A DNA stretch of 34,793 bases, from contig VBOT01000125.1 in NCBI GenBank assembly GCA_005893225.1, forward strand, positions 1 through 34,793. The letters are read 5' to 3'. The DNA is from Candidatus Eiseniibacteriota bacterium (GTDB lineage Bacteria > Eisenbacteria > RBG-16-71-46). The position numbers and the translations under genes were made by a program. Positions within the stretch are counted from its first letter, which is position 1, and every line of letters starts with the position of its first letter. The notes beneath the pieces were generated by a model, which saw nothing but the letters and a program-made list of their open reading frames with translations, did not search any database and was not told where the DNA came from. Shown one piece after another: positions 19,784 through 28,031 of this stretch.

Positions 19784-20080
19784 CTAGGCTTCCAGCTTCT
19801 CCAGCTTCATCACCAGCGACTCGACCCGCGATGCGACGTCGCGTCGCTCATTCTCCCAGTCCCGCTGTGCGCGCCGGAGCGCCGACACCTCCTGCATCAG
19901 GGCCGGCACATCCTGACCCTGCAGATTGTGCTCCAGCTCCCGGACGCGCTCCGACAGCAGGTTCCGCTCCCCCTCCAGCCGACTGCGGTCCTCGCGCAGT
20001 TGCTGAATCAGGGCCGCCGCCTTCTCGACGCGCTCCGCCAGCCGGTCGAGATCCGTCTGCATCACCAAGGTCTCGCTCAT
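19784..20080 (-). CDS. Small coiled-coil protein, ZapB-like
   Basis: 98 residues, nearly all one heptad-rich coiled coil (LDRLAERVEKAAALIQQL, RSRLEGERNLLSERVRELE) ending in RDVASRVESLVMKLEKLE, which resembles ZapB/DUF904-type division proteins. The start ATG at 20080 overlaps the pheT stop as ATGA. Its place between pheT and zapA supports a role at the Z-ring with ZapA, but coiled coils are poor evidence by themselves, so the assignment is inference. Confidence 0.8.
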   Translation of the reverse strand: MSETLVMQTDLDRLAERVEKAAALIQQLREDRSRLEGERNLLSERVRELEHNLQGQDVPALMQEVSALRRAQRDWENERRDVASRVESLVMKLEKLEA

Positions 20081-22566
20081 CGCTCTCTCAGCCGGCCGCC
20101 GCACGACTTCACCACGGCCGACACCATACGGTCCTGGATGGCCTGGACCTCCGCCTCCGTCAGGGTGCGCTCCGGGTTCTGGAACTGGAGCGCGTACGCC
20201 ATGCTCTTCATGCCGGTCGGAGTGCCGGGGCCAGCGTAGACGTCGAACAGCTCGATCGAGCCCAGCCACTCCCCGGCCGCAGCGGCCAGGACGCGCTCGA
20301 GCTCGAGATGAGTCGCGGTCTCGGGAACGAAGAACGCGAGATCGCGCCGCACCGGCGGGAAGCGCCCGGGGAGCGAGACGGCAGGCCCCGCGACCGCATC
20401 CCGGAGTGGGTCGAGCAGCGCCACCATCGCATAGACCGGCGCTTCGATCTCCCAGCTCCGCAGCAGCGCTTGGCTCAGCGCCCCCGCCCATCCAATGCGC
20501 GAAGTGGCGGTTGCAACCTCCGCACTGGCACCGGGTTTCCAGCCGTTCGCAGAATAGGGCCGCCATATCGGGCTGTCAACGCGCATCTCCTCCAGCCAGC
20601 TCTCCCAGATACCTTTCGCGTCGTCGAAATCGACCGGCTGCTGGGAGGCATCGTGAGCATGCGCGTAACGCGGGCCGGCCAGCACGGCTGCGACCATGGG
20701 CGCCTCGACGGGTAGTTCCGCCCGAGCCGCCCGGGCGCCGGCCGGGCGCGACGACGTGGCGGCCTCCCGCTCGGCCGGCCACGAGAATCCCGGACCGATC
20801 TCGAACAGGCGCACCGCCCCGATCCCCTGGCGCAGGTTGTGGGCGCAGGCGCGCAGGAGGCCCGGCAGCGGGTTGAGGCGCAGCACCTCGCTCTCCCGGC
20901 TCATCGGGTTCTGGAGCCGCACGAGCCGCCCATCATCCTGGCCGAGGAGCCGCGCGGTCTCCCGGGCTTCGCGCTCCGAGACCATCGAGCTGGTCCAGGC
21001 CTCGGTGAGCCCGCGGGCGAGCATGGCGCGGCGCGCGCGCCCGACCAGGATCTCGCGCGCCGATCGCGTGGCGTAGGCCCCGCCGGTCTCGAGCGCCGCC
21101 TCGGGGATCATGTCGTAGCCGATCGAGCGCGCCACCTCCTCCACGAGATCGTCCTCGATCGTGACGTCCACGCGCCACGACGGCACCGTGACGCGCAGCG
21201 GGTCGCCGGGCTGGACTCCGAACTCGAACCGCTCGAGGTGCTCTGCGGCCTCCGCCGTGGAGACGGGCAGGCCGATCAGGCGCCGGCAACGCGAGGAGCG
21301 GAGCTCGATCCTCGGCGGCCCCGGGGCGGCCACCACCCGCTCGCGCCCCGGACCGAGCGTCATCCTCGGGCACACCTGGCCGAGCAGCTCCAGGAAGCGC
21401 TTGACCGCCGCCCGGCCTATCCCGGGGTCCACACCGCGCTCGAAACGCTTCGAGGCCTCGGTGGCGAGCCCGAGCGCGCGCGCCCCCCGCCTCACCCGCC
21501 GCGGATCGAACCACGCGCACTCGAGCAGGAGCCGGGTGCTCGACTCCGAGACCTCGGTGTCGGCGCCGCCCATCACGCCGGCCACCGCCACGGGCCGGTC
21601 GCGGTCGGCGATGACCAGGATCTCTCCGGTGAGCTCGCGGCGCTTGCCGTCCAGGGTGGTGAGCTTCTCGCCCGCCCGGGCGCGGCGCACGCGGATTGCC
21701 GGGCCGCTCAGGCGATCCAGGTCGAAGGCGTGAAGCGGCTGGCCGAGCTCGAAGAGGACGAAGTTCGTGATGTCGACGACGTTGTTGATGGCGCGCTGTC
21801 CCACGCTCTCGAGGCGGCAGGTCAGCCAGCGCGGCGATGGCCCGACCGCCACCCCCTCCAGGGCTTGCGCGATGTAGCGAGGGCAGCCCTCCTGGTCCTC
21901 GAGCTCGAGGTCGAACTCCTCCTTCCGGCGCGCGCCACCTCCGGCATCCTCGCCCTGGGGTCGCGCCAGACGAGGTCCGGCCCGTTCGGTCCAGCGCCCG
22001 CCCAGCGCCGCCCGCACCTCGCGGCCGAGCCCGACGACTCCGAGGGCGTCGGGACGGTTGAAGGGAATCTCGACCTCGAGCACCGTCTCGGGGGGACCGA
22101 TCACGTCGTCGAGGGGCTTCCCGACCGCGGCCTCGGCGCCGCCGTCGAGATAGGCGGCGAGATCCAGGATGCCCTCGTGATCGTCGCTGAGCTCGAGCTC
22201 GCGCGCCGAGCACAGCATGCCCTGGCTCTCCTCGCCGCGGATCGTGCTCTTCCGGATCACCGTGCCCCCGGGCAGCGTGGCCCCCACGGTGGCGAGCGGC
22301 ACCACCATCCCGGCGCGGACGTTGGGTGCCCCGCACACCACGCGCACCTCGCCGGCCCCGCTGTCGACGCGACACAGGGTGAGACGATCGGCGTTCGGGT
22401 GGCGCATGACCTCGAGCACGCGACCCACCACCACGCGCGGATAGCTGCGTCCGTGCGACTCGATCCCTTCCACGTAGAAGCCGCGATGGGTGAGCGCCGT
22501 GGCGATGTCCTCGGCCGCGGCCTCGACCTCGACCCATTCGCGCAGCCAGGAGAGCGGGAGCTTCAT
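20077..22566 (-). CDS. pheT: Phenylalanine-tRNA ligase beta subunit
   Basis: Beta subunit of the heterotetrameric Phe-tRNA synthetase; carries editing and tRNA-binding domains. The 829-residue protein starts LPLSWLREWVEVE, has the N-terminal EMAP-type tRNA-binding domain (VVVGRVLEVMRHPNADRL to about 155), the B3/B4 editing domain with AINNVVDITNFVLFELGQPLH at its start and GGADTEVSE, the B5 domain, the synthetase-like core and a C-terminal anticodon-binding FDX-ACB domain (RFPPVRRDLAFFVPE). ATG at 22566 is the usual start; 10 bases separate it from pheS. Confidence 0.97.
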   Translation of the reverse strand: MKLPLSWLREWVEVEAAAEDIATALTHRGFYVEGIESHGRSYPRVVVGRVLEVMRHPNADRLTLCRVDSGAGEVRVVCGAPNVRAGMVVPLATVGATLPGGTVIRKSTIRGEESQGMLCSARELELSDDHEGILDLAAYLDGGAEAAVGKPLDDVIGPPETVLEVEIPFNRPDALGVVGLGREVRAALGGRWTERAGPRLARPQGEDAGGGARRKEEFDLELEDQEGCPRYIAQALEGVAVGPSPRWLTCRLESVGQRAINNVVDITNFVLFELGQPLHAFDLDRLSGPAIRVRRARAGEKLTTLDGKRRELTGEILVIADRDRPVAVAGVMGGADTEVSESSTRLLLECAWFDPRRVRRGARALGLATEASKRFERGVDPGIGRAAVKRFLELLGQVCPRMTLGPGRERVVAAPGPPRIELRSSRCRRLIGLPVSTAEAAEHLERFEFGVQPGDPLRVTVPSWRVDVTIEDDLVEEVARSIGYDMIPEAALETGGAYATRSAREILVGRARRAMLARGLTEAWTSSMVSEREARETARLLGQDDGRLVRLQNPMSRESEVLRLNPLPGLLRACAHNLRQGIGAVRLFEIGPGFSWPAEREAATSSRPAGARAARAELPVEAPMVAAVLAGPRYAHAHDASQQPVDFDDAKGIWESWLEEMRVDSPIWRPYSANGWKPGASAEVATATSRIGWAGALSQALLRSWEIEAPVYAMVALLDPLRDAVAGPAVSLPGRFPPVRRDLAFFVPETATHLELERVLAAAAGEWLGSIELFDVYAGPGTPTGMKSMAYALQFQNPERTLTEAEVQAIQDRMVSAVVKSCGGRLRER

Positions 22567-22576
22567 CGGGGGCCGC

Positions 22577-23716
22577 TCAGAACTGCCTCAGGAAACGCAC
22601 GTCGTTCTCCAGGAACAGCCGGATCTCGGGGATGCCGTAGCGCAGCATGGCGATGCGCTCGATCCCCATCCCGAAGGCGAAACCGGTCCACTGCTCGGGG
22701 TCGTAGCCGACCGCCCGGAACACGTTCGGGTGCACCAACCCGGCGCCCAGCACTTCGAGCCATCCGGAGCCCTTGCAGACCGAGCAGCGCCGCCTGCCCT
22801 CGCGCTCGAGCCGTCCCGAGCCGCCGCAGATCACGCACGAGACATCCATCTGGGCGCCGGGCTCGACGAACGGGAAGTAGATCGGGACCAGGCGGGTCCT
22901 CACCGAGCCGCCGTAGAGGGAGCGAGCGAAGGTGTTGAGCGTGCTCTTCAGGTCGGCCATGCTCACGTCCCGGTCCACGTACAGCCCGTCGATCTGGTGG
23001 AACTGGTCCATGTGGCTGGCGTCCACCTGCTCGGCGCGATAGACCCGCCCCGGGAACACCAGCCGGAGAGGTGGCCGGCGCTCCTCCATGGCGCGCACCC
23101 AGCCCGGCGAGGTGTGGGTGCGCAGCAGGATCTGGTCGGAGACGAAGTAGGTATCGTGGGCGTCGCGCGCCGGGTGATCGGGCGGGAAGTTGAGCTTGCC
23201 GAAGTTGTACTCGTCGTGCTCGATCTCGGGGCTGGTGTACACGGAGTAGCCGAGGCCGTGGAACAGATCGAGCAGCTCGTCGAAGATCTGGCCGAGCACG
23301 TGCCGGCGGCCCACCCAGGGGCGACGGCCCGGGATCGTGACGTCGAGACCCGCCCGGTTCTCGGCGGCGCGCTCCAGCGCCAGCCGCTTCGCCGCCTCGA
23401 GATCGGAGAGCAGGCGCTTGGCTTCGTTCAGCGCCCGCCCGCGGGTCTTGCGGCGCTCCAGAGGCAGGTTGGGAAGCTCGCCGAGCGCGCGCGTCAGGGC
23501 CCCGCGCTCCCTTCCGAGCGCGGCCGCGTGAGCCAGGGTGAGCGCTGCCGGATCTCCCGCGCCCGCGATCACCTCTCCATGGGTCGCGGTGGCGGCGGCC
23601 ACCTCGGCGTCCAGGGGCTCGAGGCGGCTCAAGCGCTCGCGCCAGTCCTCCAGCAGCGAAGCCGGATCGGCCTTGCTCCAGCCGGGATCGATCCCGGCGA
23701 GCAGAAGGTCCGTCAT
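22577..23716 (-). CDS. pheS: Phenylalanine-tRNA ligase alpha subunit
   Basis: Catalytic subunit of Phe-tRNA synthetase. 379 residues: an N-terminal coiled coil (about 20-110), then the class II core with motif 1 near GRRHVLGQIFDEL, motif 2 (PLRLVFPGRVYRAEQVDASH), QIDGLYVDRDVSM and motif 3 (FAFGMGIERIAMLRYGI). Before motif 3 are two CxxC pairs, CVIC and CSVC followed by GSGWLEVLG, which could bind a metal; many bacterial PheS proteins have similar pairs. ATG at 23716 gives the normal N-terminus, 5 bases after rplT. Confidence 0.97.
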   Translation of the reverse strand: MTDLLLAGIDPGWSKADPASLLEDWRERLSRLEPLDAEVAAATATHGEVIAGAGDPAALTLAHAAALGRERGALTRALGELPNLPLERRKTRGRALNEAKRLLSDLEAAKRLALERAAENRAGLDVTIPGRRPWVGRRHVLGQIFDELLDLFHGLGYSVYTSPEIEHDEYNFGKLNFPPDHPARDAHDTYFVSDQILLRTHTSPGWVRAMEERRPPLRLVFPGRVYRAEQVDASHMDQFHQIDGLYVDRDVSMADLKSTLNTFARSLYGGSVRTRLVPIYFPFVEPGAQMDVSCVICGGSGRLEREGRRRCSVCKGSGWLEVLGAGLVHPNVFRAVGYDPEQWTGFAFGMGIERIAMLRYGIPEIRLFLENDVRFLRQF

Positions 23717-23721
23717 CGGGC

Positions 23722-24078
23722 TCACACCACCGCCGTCTTCGCCACCTCCGCCAGCTTCGCGAACGCCGCCGCGTCGCGCACCGCAAGGTCGGCGAGCAGC
23801 TTGCGATTCACGTCGATGTTGGCGCGCTTGAGCCCCGAGATCAGCGTGCTGTACGAGAGCCCATTGATGCGTGCCGCGGCGTTGATGCGCGTGATCCACA
23901 GCTTGCGGAAGTCGCGCTTGCGGGTCCGCCGGTGCTCGTAGGCGTACTGACCGGCGCGCTGCTGGGTCTGGAGCGCGGTCTTGTACAGCTTGCGGCGGCC
24001 GCTGTAGTTGCCCTTGGCGGCCTTGAGCACCTTGCGGCGGCGGGCGCGACCCGGGACCACGGTCTTGGCGCGTGGCAT
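23722..24078 (-). CDS. rplT: 50S ribosomal protein L20
   Basis: Primary 23S rRNA-binding protein needed for early 50S assembly; in several bacteria it also represses its own operon by binding mRNA. The 118 residues match the family: the basic N-terminus ([20 protein letters not shown]), then [20 protein letters not shown] and [16 protein letters not shown]. It lies in the infC-rpmI-rplT order and is followed at once by pheS. Confidence 0.98.
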   Translation of the reverse strand: MPRAKTVVPGRARRRKVLKAAKGNYSGRRKLYKTALQTQQRAGQYAYEHRRTRKRDFRKLWITRINAAARINGLSYSTLISGLKRANIDVNRKLLADLAVRDAAAFAKLAEVAKTAVV

Positions 24079-24149
24079 CGTCGATTACCTCCTGCCCGGC
24101 CGCCTGCTCTCGCGACGGGCCGGTCGAAATGGTTCTGCGGTCGGGGGTC

Positions 24150-24347
24150 TCAGCGCTTGCCGAGCATACGGAGCACGCGCGGCTGATCGACCTCGGCCAC
24201 CATGACCGTCCCGGTGAGCCGGCGCTTGCGGTCGCGCGGCTTGCTGATCATGCCGTGGCGGACTCCCGAACGGGCGCGCATGACCTTGCCGCTGCCGGTG
24301 ATCTTGAAGCGCTTGGCGGCGGCGCGGTTGGATTTCTGCTTGGGCAT
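24150..24347 (-). CDS. rpmI: 50S ribosomal protein L35
   Basis: Small basic 50S subunit protein of 65 residues, starting MPKQKSNRAAAKRFKITGSG and ending in VLRMLGKR, the usual family ends. It starts 6 bases after infC in the conserved IF3-L35-L20 operon. Confidence 0.98.
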   Translation of the reverse strand: MPKQKSNRAAAKRFKITGSGKVMRARSGVRHGMISKPRDRKRRLTGTVMVAEVDQPRVLRMLGKR

Positions 24348-24353
24348 CCGGTG

Positions 24354-24974
24354 TTACTCCTTGGTCCCGGCCTCGATCCGAGGCCGGGCTTCCGCGGCTC
24401 CGGGCTTGGCCTCGGGGGCCGCGCCGGGCTTGTGATCCTTGATGCCCGTCTTCGGCGCCTTGGGCATCAGGACGGTGGTGATCGTGCGACCCTCGGAGCG
24501 CGGCGTCGACTCGACCAATGAGACGTCGGCCAGCGCCCCGATCACCTTCTGGATCAGCTTGTAGCCGATGTCCTGGTGCGCGATCTCGCGCCCGCGGAAC
24601 GTGACGGTGACCTTGACCTTGTCGCGCGCCAGCAAGAAGGTGCGCGCGTGCTGGAGCTTGAATTCATAATCGTGGTCATCGATCTTGGGTCGCATCTTGA
24701 TCTCTTTGAGCTGCATCTGGTGCTGCTTCTTCTTCGCCTTGCGAGCCCGGCGGTTCTGCTCGTACTTGAATTTTCCGTAGTCCATGATGCGGCACACGGG
24801 CGGTCGGGCCGTCGGGGAGACCTCGACGAGATCGAGGCCCCTGGACTGCGCGAGGGCGAGCGCCTCACGCACCGGAACCACACCCACCTGCTGGCCGTCG
24901 TCGCCGATCACCCTCACCTGCGGCACCCGGATCCGCTCGTTGACGCGAACCTCGGGCTGCTTGCTCACCGTAAT
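24354..24974 (-). CDS. infC: Translation initiation factor IF-3, probable AUU start
   Basis: Binds the 30S subunit and checks start-codon pairing. The core has VRVNERIRVPQVRVIG, VCRIMDYGKFKYEQ, LKEIKMRPKIDDHDYEFK and VTVTFRGREIAH. The start is read as ATT at 24974 because GGAGG stands 7 bases in front and the product then begins (M)TVSKQPEVRVNERI, the family N-terminus. GTG at 24968 is too far from the site, and the upstream frame to 25034 is not conserved. An AUU start is the known device by which IF-3 represses its own synthesis. A C-terminal Pro/Ala/Glu-rich extension of about 30 residues follows the core. Confidence 0.95.
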   Translation of the reverse strand: MTVSKQPEVRVNERIRVPQVRVIGDDGQQVGVVPVREALALAQSRGLDLVEVSPTARPPVCRIMDYGKFKYEQNRRARKAKKKQHQMQLKEIKMRPKIDDHDYEFKLQHARTFLLARDKVKVTVTFRGREIAHQDIGYKLIQKVIGALADVSLVESTPRSEGRTITTVLMPKAPKTGIKDHKPGAAPEAKPGAAEARPRIEAGTKE

Positions 24975-25190
24975 GGAGTCACCTCCGTGGCTGGGGTCGA
25001 TGGTGTGCCCGAGCGCGCGTGACGCGGCACGCAAGAAAAAGCGCCGGGCGGGTTCTCACGTTGCAGAGACCCCGCCCGGCGGAAACCGGTCCGCGAGCGC
25101 TGGGGCTCGCGGCAGGAACCCTTGAGCGGGCCCGAAGGCCCACGGGGGTGAGAAGCGCGGGGCTTCTGCTTGGTGCTGCGATGCTGCGGG
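24975..25190 (-). promoter_or_regulatory. Structured leader of the infC-rpmI-rplT-pheST operon
   Basis: Between the proposed promoter and the infC start is a transcribed leader of about 215 bases with several stem-loops. One is GTGGGCC-TTCG-GGCCCGC near 25115-25135; another is CCGCGAGC/GCGCTCGCGG near 25090-25112; then comes the strong terminator at 25036-25080. A leader with a terminator ahead of infC suggests regulation by premature termination, possibly by L20 or another factor. Which signal it senses cannot be seen, and no T-box sequence was recognised. Confidence 0.55.
25036..25080 (-). terminator. Intrinsic terminator in the infC leader
   Basis: On the minus strand GCCGGGCGGGGTCTC and GAGAACCCGCCCGGC form a long, almost perfect stem around a short loop, followed by GC and five T residues (25036-25040). 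It stands about 60 bases before the infC start codon and far from any upstream gene on this strand, so it fits an attenuator better than a gene-end terminator. Confidence 0.8.
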
Positions 25191-25194
25191 CCGC

Positions 25195-25223
25195 AGTTTA
25201 GTGACGCGCGACCCGTCATGCAA
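25195..25223 (-). promoter_or_regulatory. Candidate promoter for the infC operon
   Basis: Minus-strand TTGCAT and TAAACT are separated by exactly 17 bases (3 of 6 and 4 of 6 matches to the sigma-70-type consensus). Transcription would start near 25188, giving the structured leader. It is the only good pair seen between infC and the divergent gene at 25358. Confidence 0.45.
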
Positions 25224-25259
25224 GTGAAGACCGTAACGACGGCGTCATGGCGCAACCAA

Positions 25260-25289
25260 TTGACACCCGCCGCCAGCCGCCCCTAGCCT
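25260..25289 (+). promoter_or_regulatory. Candidate promoter for the barrel gene at 25358
   Basis: A perfect TTGACA at 25260-25265 is followed after 18 bases by TAGCCT (3 of 6 consensus). A start near 25296 would leave a 5' untranslated region of about 60 bases before the GGGAGGTG ribosome site. The -10 box is weak, so this is tentative. Confidence 0.4.
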
Positions 25290-25357
25290 CGCGCGATCCT
25301 CGGCCACCATGGTGGCCGGGGGCGGCTCCCGCCGCCGCTCAACACAGGGAGGTGCAC

Positions 25358-26017
25358 ATGAAGCTCGCCCGCCTGATCTCTGCCGTGCTCCTCGTTCCCT
25401 GCCTGCTCGCGCCTGCGGCCGGCGCGGCCCGCCTCGGCACCGGCAAGTCGGTGGTCTGGCTCGGGCTCAACGGTAACCAGACGCAGCTCGTCGGCCCCAC
25501 CACCGGGCTCTTGGACCCCGCCGGCCAGATCGCCACCGGCCGCCGTTTCGAGGAGGGCGAGGTCGGACTGCACGCCGCTTACTCCTATTTCCTGAGCGAC
25601 GTCTGGAGCCTCGTGCTCTCGGGCGGGCTCGCCGTCGGTCACGAGACCTACGAGCCCAAGGTGGGCAACAAGCAGGTGCTCTCGAGCTTCTCGTGGAACG
25701 CGCGGGTCGGCTTCGACCGCTACGCCTTCATCACCGACGACGTGGCGCTGTACGCCGGGCCGGGAGTGCTCATCTGGGACGGGAGCGCCGAGTTCGACGG
25801 CAGCCGCAACCCCGCGATCGACATCGAGTGGCCCGAGACCCACCAAGTCGGGTTCAACGGCCGGGTGGGGATGTATGCGCGCTTCGCGCCCCACTACGCG
25901 CTGTTCGGCCACCTAGGTCAGGTGATCGCCCACAACATCGCCAAGGACAGCGCCGGGAAGAACGTGTGGTGGTCGAACCACCACGAGGGATCGGTGGGGC
26001 TGGCGGTGGATTACTAG
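25358..26017 (+). CDS. Outer-membrane beta-barrel-type exported protein
   Basis: 219 residues with a clear signal peptide (KLARLISAVLLVPCLLAP, cleavage after GAA). The mature part alternates polar and hydrophobic residues in short strands with many Tyr/Trp and Gly turns (LHAAYSYFLSDVWSLVLSGG, ARVGFDRYAFITDDVALYAG) and ends in an aromatic residue (GLAVDY), as outer-membrane barrels do. GGGAGGTG precedes the ATG. It is on the opposite strand to its neighbours and separates thrS from infC, which are adjacent in many bacteria. No specific family or ligand is recognised. Confidence 0.8.
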   Translation: MKLARLISAVLLVPCLLAPAAGAARLGTGKSVVWLGLNGNQTQLVGPTTGLLDPAGQIATGRRFEEGEVGLHAAYSYFLSDVWSLVLSGGLAVGHETYEPKVGNKQVLSSFSWNARVGFDRYAFITDDVALYAGPGVLIWDGSAEFDGSRNPAIDIEWPETHQVGFNGRVGMYARFAPHYALFGHLGQVIAHNIAKDSAGKNVWWSNHHEGSVGLAVDY

Positions 26018-26039
26018 CCGGGCGCAGGCACGTGATGGG

Positions 26040-27788
26040 CTACGTGATGCGCTGGCGCGTCTCCTCGAGCACGCGCTCGAGAAACGCCTGGCGGTGCTTG
26101 CGGCGCGGCGCGACGGTGCCGGCTTCGGCCTCGCGCGGCCCGACCACCACCATGTAAGGGACCTTCTCGAGCTCCGCGTCGCGGATCTTGGCGCCGAGCT
26201 TCTCGTCGCGGAGGTCGACCTCGGCCCTGACGCCGCCCTCCCGCAGCATCCTGCCGGTGTCGGCGGCGTAGTCGAACGCCTTGGGGTTGGCCGGGATGAT
26301 GACGGCCTGGACGGGCGCCACCCACACCGGGAACTCCCCGCCGGTGTGCTCGATGTAGATCCCCACGAAGCGCTCCATCGAGCCGAGCAGCGCGCGGTGG
26401 AGCATGACGCACTCGTGCTCCTGGCCGTCGCTCCCGGTGTAGGTGACGCGGAAGCGCTTGGGGAGGTTCAGGTCGACCTGGATGGTGGGGCATTGCCACT
26501 CGCGCCCGATCGCGTCCTTGAGCTTGACGTCGATCTTGGGAGCGTAGAAGGCCCCTCCCCCTTCATCCACCTCGAAGGGCAGCTCGCGACGCTCGAGTGC
26601 CTGGCGCAAGGCCTGGGTGGCGAAGTCCCACTCCTCCTCGCTCCCGAGGTACTTGTCGTGCGGCCGGGTGGCGAGATAGCAGGTGTAGTCGTACTTGAAG
26701 GTGTGGAGCAGCACGTCCATGAGGTCGAGGATGCCGGCCACCTCGTCGGCCAGCTGCTCGCGGGTGCAGAAGACGTGCGAGTCGTCCTGCGTGAAGCCGC
26801 GCACCCGCTCCATGCCGTGCAGCACGCCGGAGCGCTCGTAGCGATACACAGTGCCGAGCTCGGCGTAGCGGATCGGGAGCTCGCGATACGAGTGCTTGCG
26901 GGTCTTGTAGATCATGATGTGCCCGGGGCAGTTCATCGGCTTGGCCCGGTAAGGCTGCCCGTCGATGTCCATGGGCGCGTACATGAGATCCGCGTAGTTC
27001 TCGAGGTGACCGGAGATCTCGTAGAGCTTCTCGCTGGCGATGTGCGGCGTGTAGACGAGCTGGTAGCCGCGCCGGAGATGCTCGTCCTTCCAGAACTGCT
27101 CGATCAGGTGGCGCAGCATGCCGCCCCGGGGATGCCAGTGGATGAGCCCCGGCCCCACCTCCTCGTGGACCGAGAACAGGTCGAGGTCCTTGCCCAGCCG
27201 CCGGTGGTCGCGCTTGAGAGATTCCTCGATGCGCTTGAGGTAGGCCTCCAGGTCCTCCTGGCTCGGGAAGGCGGTGCCGTAGATGCGCTGCAGCATCTCG
27301 TTGCGTTCGTTGCCCAGCCAGTAGGCCCCGGCGGCGTGGGTGAGCTTGAACGCCCCGATCTCGCCGGTGCTCCCCGCGTGCGGGCCCCGGCACAGGTCGA
27401 GGAAGCGCCCGTTGCGGTAGTAGGTCACCTTGCCGCCGGGCGGAATCTGCGAGACGAAATGGAGCTTGTACTTCTCTCCCGCCGCGGTGAACCGCTCGAT
27501 CGCCTCCTCGCGGCTGGTCTCCAGGTACTCGAACGGCTGATTCTCCGCCACGATCTCCCGCATCCGCGCCTCGATCTTCTCGAGGTCGGCGGGCGTGAAC
27601 GGCTGCTCGCGCGCGAAGTCGTAATAGAACCCGTTCTCGATCGGCGGGCCGCCCGCGACCTTGACTTCGGGGAAGAGGTCGGTGACGGCCGCGGCCAGCA
27701 CGTGAGCCGCCGAGTGGCGCAGCCGATAGAGGGCCTCGCCGCCCGGGTAGCGCGCGATGTCGGGACGGTCTTCGACCAGCGTGCTCAT
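26040..27788 (-). CDS. thrS: Threonine-tRNA ligase without TGS domain
   Basis: Charges tRNA-Thr and edits Ser-tRNA-Thr. The 582 residues begin directly with the editing domain: HSAAH at residues 25-29 and CRGPH near 134. The class II core follows with motif 1 around PRGGMLRHLIEQFW, the zinc Cys in KPMNCPGH, motif 2 (YRYERSGVLHGMERVRGFTQ), HRALLGSMERF and a C-terminal anticodon-binding domain (VQAVIIPANPKAFDYA). The N-terminal TGS domain of about 60 residues found in the Escherichia coli enzyme is absent. GGGAG stands 7 bases before ATG 27788. No T-box or operator-like tRNA mimic was recognised in the 160 bases upstream. Confidence 0.97.
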   Translation of the reverse strand: MSTLVEDRPDIARYPGGEALYRLRHSAAHVLAAAVTDLFPEVKVAGGPPIENGFYYDFAREQPFTPADLEKIEARMREIVAENQPFEYLETSREEAIERFTAAGEKYKLHFVSQIPPGGKVTYYRNGRFLDLCRGPHAGSTGEIGAFKLTHAAGAYWLGNERNEMLQRIYGTAFPSQEDLEAYLKRIEESLKRDHRRLGKDLDLFSVHEEVGPGLIHWHPRGGMLRHLIEQFWKDEHLRRGYQLVYTPHIASEKLYEISGHLENYADLMYAPMDIDGQPYRAKPMNCPGHIMIYKTRKHSYRELPIRYAELGTVYRYERSGVLHGMERVRGFTQDDSHVFCTREQLADEVAGILDLMDVLLHTFKYDYTCYLATRPHDKYLGSEEEWDFATQALRQALERRELPFEVDEGGGAFYAPKIDVKLKDAIGREWQCPTIQVDLNLPKRFRVTYTGSDGQEHECVMLHRALLGSMERFVGIYIEHTGGEFPVWVAPVQAVIIPANPKAFDYAADTGRMLREGGVRAEVDLRDEKLGAKIRDAELEKVPYMVVVGPREAEAGTVAPRRKHRQAFLERVLEETRQRIT

Positions 27789-27948
27789 GATCCGGCTCCC
27801 TCGACCGGCGCGCCGATTGAATCACGGACGCCGAACCGCCTGGGTTGCAACACCATCGGTGCGCTTCCTCCGGTTCCAGATGAGCGGACGATCGCGGACG
27901 CAGCGGGACTGCCCGTGGCTGCGCGGGCGTCCGACGGCCCGAGCAAAG

Positions 27949-28024
27949 TGGTGGGCGATACTGGACTTGAACCAGTGACCCCTTGCTTGTCGAGCAAGTG
28001 CTCTACCAGCTGAGCTAATCGCCC
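27949..28024 (-). tRNA. tRNA-Val (GAC)
   Basis: Complete cloverleaf with encoded CCA. Acceptor GGGCGAT/ATCGCCC, D arm GCTC/GAGC, anticodon stem CTTGC/GCAAG, T arm ACTGG/CCAGT with loop TTCAAGT. The seven-base anticodon loop is TCGACAA, giving anticodon GAC, valine. Position 33, almost always U, is C here. The body resembles bacterial tRNA-Val genes as I know them. It lies upstream of thrS on the same strand. Confidence 0.93.
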
Positions 28025-28031
28025 ATCGTGT

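Noticed and set aside
27789-27948. T-box or operator ahead of thrS, and trp attenuator ahead of trpE
   Set aside because: No T-box core, leader peptide rich in Trp or Thr, or tRNA-like hairpin was recognised; trpE overlaps recN directly.
27949-28024. tRNA-Val as the attachment site of the integrase element
   Set aside because: The integrase remnant lies on the 5' side of the tRNA, whereas integration normally uses the 3' end, which here faces thrS at a normal distance. No repeat of the tRNA 3' end was noticed in the window.
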